From: a virus
Strand: one strand, 5' to 3'
DNA: 20,786 nucleotides
IMG/VR virus record: IMGVR_UViG_3300025769_001056
Location: 1-20,786 of that record
Numbering within the stretch: position 1 is the first letter of the stretch; each line of letters begins with the position of its first letter. Below, piece after piece: positions 9,401-14,405 of the stretch. A model generated the notes under the pieces. The model was not told the origin of the DNA. It saw nothing but the letters and a program-made list of their open reading frames with translations, and did not search any database. The position numbers and the translations under genes were made by a program.

Positions 9401-12001
9401 GGTCTTGAGATGGATCAGGTTGGTCTTTACCTGCTTGCTAAGCATGCCCCAGAGCGCAACGCGGTCATTGCCCGGAAAGAGCGTGAGCAGAGATCCGCTC
9501 AGATAGAGTCACTTCAGAACCAGATCGAGCAAGCCACAGACGCTGATGAGCCAACCGGCGCTCTCGAGCGCAAGCTAGCAAAACTTGAAGAGGCACCGCT
9601 CAAATACCAAGAGACTGGGTCTGGTATGACTAACGCGGATGCCCAGTCCGTTCTGGATATCGCTGAAAGCGAGGGTAGGACTGACGTGCTCGAGTCTGTT
9701 GCTGAGCGCGTTTATTCGATGCTGAATGATATGCGTCAGAACATGGTGGATAAGGGTCTCCTTGACGAGGAAACCCGAGCCGACTGGGAAGATACCTATC
9801 AGTTCTATGTTCCGCTCAAAGGCTTTGCGAGCTACCCAGAGGGTATGGAGATGCGAAGCGGTGTTGGCGCGGCTGGATTCAGCGTTAAAGGATCTGAGTC
9901 CTTCAAGGCGAAGGGGCGGATAACTCTGCCGGTTAACCCTCTTCTGGTGTCATTCAAGGACGCTGAAGAAAAAATTATTCGGGCGGAAAGAAATACCATC
10001 GCCCAACGCCTCCTCGCCCTCCTACAGCAGAATGAATCAGAGAGTAATTGGCAGGTATGGAACAACAGGTTCAGACCGCAAGATCCAGAGAACCCATCGG
10101 AGTCTATGCCACTTGCCCGTATGAAGATCGAACGCCGTAAAGACGACGGTCTGCTGAAGTACATACAAGTCAAGCGAGGCGGTCAGACCTTCTTCATAGA
10201 GGTGAAGGACAGAGAGCTTAATCGCCAGCTACAGAGTTCTGGCGTTGGGATGTTCAACAACAATGTTGACTTCATGAACTCCGTCCTGACCGGTCTGACC
10301 AAGTTCCAGAACTTCCGCCGAAACATGTTGATCAACTACAACCCTTCATGGGGACTGGTCAACCCGCTGCGTGATATCCAAACCGGTCTTGCTTTCGCTT
10401 TGAGCGAACAGGACACGGTGGGTGGTCGTATCCAAGGGCAGGAGCTGATCGGGAAGATCAGTGGTGGCTACAAAGCTTCCTTGAAAGCGTTCTGGCGTAA
10501 CCGTAGAGGCAAAGAAGGAGCGAATGACAGGGATCGAGAATACGACCAGTACGTTAAAGAGTACGTTGAAGATGGAGCGCCAACTGGTCTCTCGATGACG
10601 AAGAGTCTTGCCGAGCAGAGCAGAAGGTTCGAGAAGGTACTAACTCAGGGCGATCTCCGTAAGAAAGTCAGATACATGACCGACTTGGTGGAAGACTACA
10701 ACCAGACGATGGAGAACGCGGTTCGTCTCTCTACCTATGTGGAAGCCCGTAAGTCTGGGACCGCAAGAGCAGATGCTGCAACCCTAGCAAAAGATCTTAC
10801 CGTTAACTTCAACCGTAAAGGCGAGTACAGCTCAGCTATCGATAGTCTGTATTTGTTCTTCAACGCCGCTGTACAGGGCAACGTCAACATCGCCAAGGCT
10901 ATATTGAGACCTGGGAATGACGGGCAAACGATCACTAAGGCTAGGTTGGTCGCAGGCTCGATGGTTGCTTGGGGCTTCGCAAGAACCCTGATGAACATGG
11001 ACTTCGGCGGCGAGGATGATGATGGTGAGCTGAAGTACGCAGACTTCAATGAATATGCGCTAAAGACCTCAATGGTCCTGATCAATCCGTTCTCTGAGAC
11101 GCAGCAGGCGTATGCGATACCGATGCCTTATGGATACGGCATCTTCGATAACATCGGGCGTTACGGTGCAGAGCTGGCGATGGGCGTTAAGACGCCCCAA
11201 GAGATTGCTGTTGACCTGACCTCATCTGTCGATCACCACTTCAATCCACTGTCGCTTCATGCCGCAAAGGATGACGCAGGATTCCTCGAGGCGGCTGTTC
11301 AGAAAGGCATTGGTTTAACACCAGACATTGTCGAGGCGTTTGCTGAACAGCTCGGTAACATAAATTTCTTCGGCTCTGACATCACTATCCCGCAGAACAG
11401 TTTCTTGGTTGATATACCTCCCTCTGAGCCGACGAAACGAGGAACAAGCACATACATCACCGCTGTTACGCGCTTCCTCAATCAGGTCACGGGCGGTAAT
11501 GAAGATGTTACTGGTGGTGTATCAGCTAGCCCTGATAGGGCGCAACACGTCATTGAGTTTTTGTTTGGCGGTGTTGGCAGGTTTTTCGATGACAGCGCCG
11601 ATACGATTGCCAAGCTTATCTCTGAAGAGCCGGACCTCAGGAGTACAGACCTCCCGATACTACGAACATTCATGCCTCTGCCTAGCGAGTATTCAGATCG
11701 AATCGACTTCTACGAGAACCGAGATGCTTTCCGGCAGCACGAAAAGTCATTTGAGTCCCAGACTACGAGAGAGGGCAGGAGGGGTGTGATCGATGAACGT
11801 GGCTACAACATTCCTCAGTTTGCCGTTTTCGATCAGAAGATTGAGAAGGCGTTGCGCCGACTTAGATCCGAAAAGAAAAAGCTAGAGAACAATGACGTTA
11901 TTGATCCGCTGAAAAGGTATGAAGCGATTGAGCGTATCGCTGAGCAAGAAGAGCGGTTGTATGACGAGTACAACAAGCGGTGGAGGGCGTCTACAGAATG
12001 A
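3470..12001 (+). CDS. Giant multidomain polyvalent / internal virion protein (2843 aa)
   Basis: GTG start at 3470 shares its G with the preceding TAG stop. Visible modules in order: 1-350, Gly/Ala-rich amphipathic and hydrophobic segments (around 120-145 and 340-355) suited to membrane insertion; about 410-470 and 490-550, two winged-helix-like domains; about 670-830, small beta-rich repeats; about 920-1160, a zincin with H1054-E1055-x-x-H1058 and a likely third ligand E1138 (RREVFAQLGATY); 1160-1261, Gly/Gln-rich linker; 1269-1766, an unrecognised module bracketed by ADDFDAI heptapeptides; about 1780-2060, helical region with YLLAKHAPERNA (1987-1998) and GSGM (2050-2053); 2230-2560, the FNRKGEY (2447-2453) and LYLFFNAAVQG signature of C-terminal polyvalent-protein domains (LPD38/PLxRFG type, by memory); helical tail. 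Phage polyvalent proteins are thought to be packaged and ejected with DNA, delivering effector domains. No lytic transglycosylase motif was found. Existence is certain; domain calls are moderate. Confidence 0.9.
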   Translation: MALVSLEQIRNGYTRSLEEDELSRVGGRSRAAQDEEAEGPEFSPFDQLAAGFSSGIDQQQALAGAVQAGIGSSIGDEEMKQAGFDYYRQQMEEASQNAPISNFDDAFDSLSDFGNFAFYTLGNAIPSLATTAVGGGIGGAVAKTVAKTAGKEAIERIAKEKMEESARGIIDETVKNKITNAYKEQVANKYAKMGVATGSGVASSGMAFGESFARIYEETGLEDPGTALVAGLFSGALDRVGAPFRAVRGAFPDNPKALTDLKEYIADEALTNAGRKRIGNMLEEGFKSAGAEGLTEAGQEFISRASVMWAKENLSEQDQALFTGYLFNEEAVQSYLHAATAGSIAGGALGSTMGGFKSIDSEDGTPVLDVKHEEERQQRQLEAKKAVIAAAEAPLDIEPENPTSADPQRLTDTLETIEISAGVNRDELAKDNGLTGEQQQEILDILIDQGRIKSEVSGGKIVYTAVDDADEPAPAPQPPELEIVQPEELDLATRARMSAELFGEFSVSDIQKDIRAGYNPTVEAITDLAASGQVVSIGDGRYRFVTPDEPAATTTIETEDQTVTTDQSLEDLRGQVEQTGRRPAFTQTEADVAETENEQLFKRAYGENYRRIPSFQRYQDADLTSPVIQDAILREDVSAFGKGEDSPRFQRMQAELAAIRQAPVLNPPIKGTIRKTVTTDYISAKTGKVNTGKAYQIILEDGEEFYLPASMGKKKAIEWMNSQYGDTDITDAESTAPQSAPAQAETEVSEANQGRRVSQPDADPKLKRDPDFDFNGEYVLTYPDGDVRTIYYDEQNSSWYDADAEQLEGYLGENRKEAISKLKQIRQAEFDGDGDQMDAMVVPDEGLAADIEQFVTGDLANTPDRMAPSQEPAATRFRVAGETFVDRSGDGKDLVGRIAELNKNIGGESTQPANDDTIITQKIPTLGEMIRQLSGKGQAPRGKTVGGRVTELQPLLNTFVSPDTSINDVLDQSPQIRMVMSAMADIFERGMPADVIQDQMSGLYSFTPAAVSAPMSVKAINFTNTGSLGLNENFLNEAATNDVEARKLITILAHEMWHAQDDKKKYSEYLPSLSFRVSRDSEDAFTLNMGDAVSELFDQWDSGTELGEVFNYPFTYLQSLEDSSKGDLDSVALTMRREVFAQLGATYISNPELLQQAAPKAYKLMRDIQRDPRPVEEIIQERRDRGSNANQTIQETEQAGQRTGVSGEVRAPTSPGGIQVPDDGRAGSAGGAGDQGQQAGEGLGDALTEPSGDESGRLSEVADDFDAIVEEKQYLYQKSRGKVRGKSAITKVIGPKNADKQLPALRELSSRHQSALDSPASWLRFERDLTGSNETLRPPHGLIKLYNNPEEWASVHSKLSGEQLEAARAGLNTAKELGELYEQGVVTPDVTAKLMLWGMMSRMLTASAQEAGFVDMVFAAQGQNRSTFEDFADKALMGEFTDSDVADWKAFVPDAITAGSFGRAGTSNANDFGRFLQKMSEMDESGVTKLQKLHDLIADRSISSAEVRRQFQGMANNIGIDNKVFSFLLLMTGRDDVVILDRIQLNTMWDAGRYGKLIYDDIADNFNGLHGLARYEALEAALSSRIQDLYTAIGRPDEASVGRYHWESWVLNSGQVVAHPTMQGIVNDVRGDESPYAYLGAPEGKQNMLRYGAIYARDPKGEQYFLYPDSTGKVYRLTKTGFADFIKEIRKAKSGILPKGFKVSEYDKGFPWYEAEGVNRDNLDKLLESYAEREATEVERSFEEVVQDSDTDGSRQGELDAQIAQEADDFDAIMDPAFSQASRFVETRNKLADEISEAGFPEFVFEIDQTDLESLSPVSRNLIRALERDDYLGFDRIDDLLITIFDEGLDAYEVSQGTKSALGRYVNEVDGAVDFMLYDDEEKKIAPFKLLDDVTADVSLANRYKTKTQNVRQKVVDRLERLKQVEDEIANRLGMDRLPSEISAYDAENLMHSKAQKQLEDFEVEYVETIGEEIKAAGLEMDQVGLYLLAKHAPERNAVIARKEREQRSAQIESLQNQIEQATDADEPTGALERKLAKLEEAPLKYQETGSGMTNADAQSVLDIAESEGRTDVLESVAERVYSMLNDMRQNMVDKGLLDEETRADWEDTYQFYVPLKGFASYPEGMEMRSGVGAAGFSVKGSESFKAKGRITLPVNPLLVSFKDAEEKIIRAERNTIAQRLLALLQQNESESNWQVWNNRFRPQDPENPSESMPLARMKIERRKDDGLLKYIQVKRGGQTFFIEVKDRELNRQLQSSGVGMFNNNVDFMNSVLTGLTKFQNFRRNMLINYNPSWGLVNPLRDIQTGLAFALSEQDTVGGRIQGQELIGKISGGYKASLKAFWRNRRGKEGANDRDREYDQYVKEYVEDGAPTGLSMTKSLAEQSRRFEKVLTQGDLRKKVRYMTDLVEDYNQTMENAVRLSTYVEARKSGTARADAATLAKDLTVNFNRKGEYSSAIDSLYLFFNAAVQGNVNIAKAILRPGNDGQTITKARLVAGSMVAWGFARTLMNMDFGGEDDDGELKYADFNEYALKTSMVLINPFSETQQAYAIPMPYGYGIFDNIGRYGAELAMGVKTPQEIAVDLTSSVDHHFNPLSLHAAKDDAGFLEAAVQKGIGLTPDIVEAFAEQLGNINFFGSDITIPQNSFLVDIPPSEPTKRGTSTYITAVTRFLNQVTGGNEDVTGGVSASPDRAQHVIEFLFGGVGRFFDDSADTIAKLISEEPDLRSTDLPILRTFMPLPSEYSDRIDFYENRDAFRQHEKSFESQTTREGRRGVIDERGYNIPQFAVFDQKIEKALRRLRSEKKKLENNDVIDPLKRYEAIERIAEQEERLYDEYNKRWRASTE
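7032..7253 (+). CDS. Candidate nested gene in alternative frame of the giant gene
   Basis: A 73-codon frame, shifted by one base relative to the giant gene, opens with ATG 7032 behind AGAGG at 5-base spacing and ends at TAG 7251-7253. The product (MQTRQFKKPNKLVNVQAYQ, then a Pro-containing turn, DELEAQAAQAIKDN and a Trp/Leu-ending tail) has balanced, protein-like composition. In the giant gene's own frame the same DNA encodes a Gly/Ala/Gln/Ser-rich linker (residues about 1188-1261), the sort of unconstrained stretch where overprinted genes arise. Against it: alternative frames of 60-140 codons are common in this window, and the G-rich first codon positions of the linker alone would give this frame a GC-rich third position. 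Listed as a candidate only. Confidence 0.3.
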   Translation: MQTRQFKKPNKLVNVQAYQAKFGHLPAPEAYKFLTMDELEAQAAQAIKDNKPVKDWETRSQNLQGTSLDGFLK

Positions 12002-12318
12002 GTACGAAACGATTGCAAGACAGGAGTCGATATGAAGATTTTGACTTGGACCATGATGGCGTGGTTAGTGATGAAGAGATTGATCGTGGACGCACTATGC
12101 TGGACTTGGAATTGGCTGAAGAGAAAAGCGAAGCCCAGCGTCGAATGGCTGTTGGAGCAATGGCGTCGATTATTGGATCTACTGCCCTGATCATGTCTCC
12201 AGCGATCAGCGAGAGCAGGGTTTCGGCGCTCTCAGATTTGATGGGACTGTTCTATATCTCTATGGCAGGCGTGATCGGAGCCTACATGGGCGTATCGGCG
12301 TGGATGAGCCGCAAATGA
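11998..12318 (+). CDS. EF-hand membrane protein, holin-like topology
   Basis: 106 aa when started at ATG 11998, which overlaps the giant gene's TGA (ATGA). An ATG six codons upstream is less likely because every following junction uses the same 4-base overlap. Residues 16-27 (DLDHDGVVSDEE) form a textbook EF-hand loop: D16, D18, D20, G21, V23, E27. An acidic helix follows, then two hydrophobic helices at about 51-70 and 78-103, ending in a basic SRK. Small proteins with two membrane helices near the end of phage late operons are often holins; the EF-hand suggests calcium binding on the soluble N-terminal side. The holin role is inference. Confidence 0.75.
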   Translation: MSTKRLQDRSRYEDFDLDHDGVVSDEEIDRGRTMLDLELAEEKSEAQRRMAVGAMASIIGSTALIMSPAISESRVSALSDLMGLFYISMAGVIGAYMGVSAWMSRK

Positions 12319-12545
12319 ATCTTAATGGTGAGGTGACATCACTCGCGGATTCGCCCTGTACAGGCAACTGTACGGCGCGTCAGTGGGGTGATCTCATCTG
12401 CAAAGGATGTGGCAGAACGGAAGAAGACATCCAGAACTGGAGTTCGTATCCAGAGGTTCGCAGGAAGATCCGCGTGTTGGAAATTTCTTCCAGCGGATAC
12501 CGCACAAGACACACACACGGAAGGTTCAAGAGACCTGACCTGTGA
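12315..12545 (+). CDS. DUF1289-like four-cysteine protein
   Basis: 76 aa from ATG 12315, which overlaps the previous TGA by ATGA. An upstream ATG at 12300 would add five residues but lacks the coupling pattern. The core SPCTGNCTARQWG...CKGCGRTEEDIQNW matches the DUF1289 family pattern (SPC-x3-C ... C-x-G-C-G-R-T, then a helix ending W-x-x-x). Cysteines C15, C19, C29 and C32 probably bind one metal or an iron-sulfur cluster. DUF1289 proteins are widespread in proteobacterial chromosomes and have no settled function; the C-terminal 25 residues are basic. Its place inside a phage late operon is unusual. Confidence 0.75.
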   Translation: MNLNGEVTSLADSPCTGNCTARQWGDLICKGCGRTEEDIQNWSSYPEVRRKIRVLEISSSGYRTRHTHGRFKRPDL

Positions 12546-12991
12546 TCGGTGAGATCGCCGCTATCGTAGCGGGAGTGAATGCCGCTACTTCCGCTATCAA
12601 GCAGGTGGCGCAGACCACCAATGACATCTCAAGCATCTCATCTTTCTTATCGACGCTTGGTGGTGCAGAAGTAGAACTTCAACGCGCTCAAAACGAGGGT
12701 AAGCTGTCAGAGGCTGATGCTGTGAAGGCAGCGTTGGCAAAAAAGGAGATCCAAGCAACCATGACCGAGATTCGCAATCTTTTCACCATGAGCGGACATG
12801 GGGACTTGTACAAAGAGGCGATGGCTTCGATGGCTGAAGCTAGAAAAGCCAAACAAGCAGAACTGGCGCGTCAGGCTGCCGAAAAGAAAAAGTTCTGGAA
12901 GGATGTCCGCGAGGTGCTGTCAGTTATCGCTGTTCTTCTGTTCCTCGTGCCGCTTACGTTGGCGGTCTTGATCACTTGGCTGATGAAATGA
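12542..12991 (+). CDS. Membrane-anchored coiled-coil protein, late operon
   Basis: 149 aa from GTG 12542, overlapping the previous TGA as GTGA. Residues 1-45 are an amphipathic Ala/Ser-rich helix (IAAIVAGVNAATSAIKQV). Residues 45-125 are a charged helix (KAALAKKEIQATMTEIRNLF; EARKAKQAELARQAAEKKK). Residues about 126-148 form a clear transmembrane helix (LSVIAVLLFLVPLTLAVLITW) with a basic KKFWKDVRE before it. A membrane anchor with a long coiled coil can be a spanin-like or virion-ejection component; neither a signal peptide nor a lipobox is visible, so a classical i-spanin/o-spanin call is not supported. Confidence 0.7.
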   Translation: MIGEIAAIVAGVNAATSAIKQVAQTTNDISSISSFLSTLGGAEVELQRAQNEGKLSEADAVKAALAKKEIQATMTEIRNLFTMSGHGDLYKEAMASMAEARKAKQAELARQAAEKKKFWKDVREVLSVIAVLLFLVPLTLAVLITWLMK

Positions 12992-13092
12992 AGAGCGATA
13001 TCTTCGAGGCTTACATGTTGTTCATGATGGGCTTCGGATTCGCGATATTCCTGTGTGTCGCATTCAGGATCGGCGACCACTATTTTTGGTAG
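12988..13092 (+). CDS. 34-aa membrane microprotein
   Basis: ATG 12988 overlaps the preceding TGA (ATGA), continuing the overlap chain, and the frame ends at TAG 13090-13092. The product starts MKSDIFEAYMLFMMGF, continues with a hydrophobic run to about residue 26 and ends RIGDHYFW: an acidic N-terminus, one transmembrane helix and a short aromatic C-terminus. It is the last gene before attP. Single-helix proteins of this size in phage late operons can act as pinholin-like or lysis-modulating peptides, but nothing in the sequence proves that. The overlap chain is the main support that it is translated. Confidence 0.6.
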   Translation: MKSDIFEAYMLFMMGFGFAIFLCVAFRIGDHYFW

Positions 13093-13097
13093 GTGAC

Positions 13098-13129
13098 ACC
13101 AATAGATGCGGTTTGCAACCAATAAAAGC
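13098..13129 (+). repeat. Two tandem ACCAATA-type repeats in the attP left arm
   Basis: ACCAATAGATGC (13098-13109) and TTTGCAACCAATAAAAGC (13112-13129) place two ACCAATA cores 20 bp apart, about two helical turns. The 13-base TTTGCAACCAATA recurs exactly at 17350-17362 in front of the recombination operon, and ACCAATAGATGC recurs exactly there as well. Phase and position suggest protein-binding sites such as arm-type integrase, excisionase or regulator sites. Confidence 0.5.
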
Positions 13130-13142
13130 GCGGTCAACGCTC
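13130..13142 (-). promoter_or_regulatory. 13-bp element shared (inverted) with the integrase leader
   Basis: On the minus strand this reads GAGCGTTGACCGC. The same 13 bases occur on the plus strand at 14203-14215, immediately upstream of the integrase ribosome-binding site. Being present both beside attP and at the integrase leader, it is a good candidate for an integrase or excisionase binding site with autoregulation. Confidence 0.45.
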
Positions 13143-13143
13143 G

Positions 13144-13156
13144 TAAGTTATTGATT
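13144..13156 (-). promoter_or_regulatory. IHF-consensus site, attP left arm
   Basis: The minus strand reads AATCAATAACTTA, a full match to the IHF consensus WATCAANNNNTTR. It lies 26 bp left of the tRNA-derived att core, where IHF bends DNA in lambda-type attP sites. Binding is inferred from the consensus only. Confidence 0.55.
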
Positions 13157-13182
13157 AATAGACACTTTATTTTGTTGAACCG

Positions 13183-13231
13183 TACCTTGACATGGTAGAG
13201 GTCGGCGGTTCGAATCCGCCTGGTCCTACCA
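13183..13231 (+). other. attP: attP core: 3' half of a tRNA-Val(GAC) from anticodon stem to CCA
   Basis: The sequence holds the anticodon loop TTGACAT with anticodon GAC (13189-13191), the 3' anticodon strand GGTAG, a 5-base variable loop AGGTC, a perfect T-arm (GGCGG 13204-13208, TTCGAAT loop, CCGCC 13216-13220), the acceptor 3' strand TGGTCCT, discriminator A and CCA (13229-13231). The 5' half is absent: no matching AGGACCA acceptor strand or D-arm lies upstream. This is the usual identity segment by which a phage integrates into, and restores, a host tRNA gene. The integrase gene sits 51 bp away. The exact crossover segment within the block cannot be set from this sequence alone. Confidence 0.85.
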
Positions 13232-13244
13232 AATCAAAGACTTA
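13232..13244 (+). promoter_or_regulatory. IHF-consensus site, attP right arm
   Basis: AATCAAAGACTTA matches WATCAANNNNTTR at every fixed position and directly abuts the CCA end of the att core. Together with the site at 13144-13156 it brackets the core. Confidence 0.5.
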
Positions 13245-13246
13245 CA

Positions 13247-13281
13247 GGGGTTGACCCCTACCGGGTTTAGAACAGTTGACC
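13247..13281 (+). repeat. Two GTTGACC repeats in the attP right arm
   Basis: GTTGACC occurs at 13250-13256 and 13275-13281, 25 bp apart, both on the plus strand. The first lies inside the small inverted repeat GGGGT-TG-ACCCC (13247-13258). The same heptamer is the core of the 13-bp element at 13130-13142 (minus strand) and 14203-14215. These are candidate arm-type integrase sites. Confidence 0.4.
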
Positions 13282-14184
13282 TCAACCCTTCCATATATGA
13301 GAAAGGTTGTGTGCAGCTCTCTCAGCGTCCGGCGTCGTGATGTGTGAGTATCGCTCCATCGATTTGGAACTGTCCCAGCCACCCAAATGCATGATCAATC
13401 GGTCGTCTGTCCCGGCGCGTTTATGCAAGGTCGCAAACGTGTGTCGGCAATCGTGAAAGCGGATACCCGATGGTAGTCCTACCTTCTTGAGGGCTTTGCG
13501 CCACGAAAGATTGGTCACCTGTGTAAGAGGTTTTCCAATTAACGCAGTGCGTGGTCCTTGCTGCACAAACACATGGTCGATTTCATCAAGCCAATGGTAC
13601 TTCGCCTTCAGCTCATCCCCGATCTCTATGTTCCTTTCCACTATCTCCTTTGCCACATCGATCAAAGGAACCTCGTGTGGCGCACTGTTTTTCATCGTTG
13701 CGGCAGGGAACCTAATCACCCGCCGGTCTCTTGATATCCATTCACGTCGAAGACCTTGAACATTAGCCCTACGGAGACCAGTGGATACAGCGAACCGCAC
13801 CATGTCACCCCGTAACGGATCAAGAACGCTCACGAGCTTGTCGATCTCGTAGGGTTCCAAGTAAGTCACCCTCTGAGTCTCTCGCATGCGTTTCACCGCC
13901 GGAACAAAGTCAACCAACTGCTTCTCGTCTCGGGCGTAATTCATGACCGCTCGATAGTAAGTCACATAGGTGTTGTACGTTGCTCCAGTGATCTCTGACT
14001 TAGCCAGTGGAGTGAAGAACCGATCTACCAGACCTCTATCTATCTGATCGATTCGCTTCGTTCTCCAAGCCCTCATCATCGCGCCAACACGAATGTGGGC
14101 GACTTCAGGCTTTGGCTTTCCATACTTCTTCGACGGTTCCGCCAAGTACATCTCGGCGACTTCTGAGAACATTACGTTGCTCAT
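13282..14184 (-). CDS. int: Tyrosine-recombinase integrase
   Basis: 300 aa from ATG 14184, preceded by AAGGAG at proper spacing; a GTG two codons upstream overlaps that site and is rejected. The N-terminal 100 residues are the core-binding/SAM-like domain (ATYNTYVTYYRAVMNYAR). The catalytic domain follows with R138 (STGLRRANVQGL), K165 (ATMKNSAPHEVPL), H244-x-x-R247 (HDCRHTFATL), W270 in the usual second-His position (LGGW, a common substitution), and nucleophile Y279 (MERYSHI). It integrates and excises phage DNA at attP, which lies just downstream at 13183-13231. It has no obvious excisionase partner beside it. A 13-bp repeat of an attP-arm sequence lies in its leader, suggesting self-regulation. 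Confidence 0.95.
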   Translation of the reverse strand: MSNVMFSEVAEMYLAEPSKKYGKPKPEVAHIRVGAMMRAWRTKRIDQIDRGLVDRFFTPLAKSEITGATYNTYVTYYRAVMNYARDEKQLVDFVPAVKRMRETQRVTYLEPYEIDKLVSVLDPLRGDMVRFAVSTGLRRANVQGLRREWISRDRRVIRFPAATMKNSAPHEVPLIDVAKEIVERNIEIGDELKAKYHWLDEIDHVFVQQGPRTALIGKPLTQVTNLSWRKALKKVGLPSGIRFHDCRHTFATLHKRAGTDDRLIMHLGGWDSSKSMERYSHITTPDAERAAHNLSHIWKG

Positions 14185-14190
14185 ATACAC

Positions 14191-14405
14191 TCCTTGTTAT
14201 CGGAGCGTTGACCGCCCCGAGAGGATAACAGTGACCCGTTGTCGGCAACAAGTGGGTCAGGCTTGCGTTTAACGCGGTTAAAGGGGTCCGCGCTGCCTTT
14301 GTTTGGTGACCAATTTTGTCCTTGAGGCTGGTCAAACCCGTGCGCTCGCACCGGGGGAGGAGAGAGGAGAACGCGCAATGCCGATGAACATTGCAGGACG
14401 GGGGT
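14191..14405. other. Hairpin-rich intergenic region upstream of integrase
   Basis: No convincing gene is seen in these 215 bp. It holds several inverted repeats: TGACCC...GGGTCA (14232-14259) enclosing GTTG-TCGG-CAAC; GCGTTTAACGC (14265-14275); GTTTGGTGACCA...TGGTCAAAC (14301-14337, with a 2-base bulge); GTGC-GCTC-GCAC (14340-14351) extended by CC/GG; and GCAATG...CATTGC (14375-14394). A purine tract (14354-14371) follows the fourth. It probably contains the integrase promoter and leader and could encode a structured RNA. No U-tract follows any hairpin, so none is a clear intrinsic terminator. Confidence 0.45.
14203..14215 (+). promoter_or_regulatory. 13-bp element in the integrase leader, inverted copy of attP-arm element
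   Basis: GAGCGTTGACCGC, identical to the reverse complement of 13130-13142, ends 8 bp before the integrase Shine-Dalgarno (14190-14195 on the minus strand). A protein that binds the attP arm would also bind here and could block integrase transcription or translation start. Confidence 0.45.

Noticed and set aside
3470-12001. Lytic transglycosylase domain like that of T7 gp16
   Set aside because: No ES-x-x-x-A ... GLMQ-type motif could be found in the translated protein.
13155-13231. A complete tRNA-Val gene
   Set aside because: Only the 3' half is present. There is no 5' acceptor strand or D-arm upstream, so this is an att core and not a working tRNA.
13203-13262. Late-operon intrinsic terminator from the T-arm hairpin or GGGGTTGACCCC
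   Set aside because: Neither stem is followed by a run of T on either strand, and the T-arm is explained by the tRNA identity.
14181-14378. 65-codon minus-strand frame ending in an ATGA overlap with the integrase start
   Set aside because: It needs a TTG start with no Shine-Dalgarno, runs through several hairpins, and a second minus-strand frame covers the same region equally well; the 4-base overlap alone is not enough.
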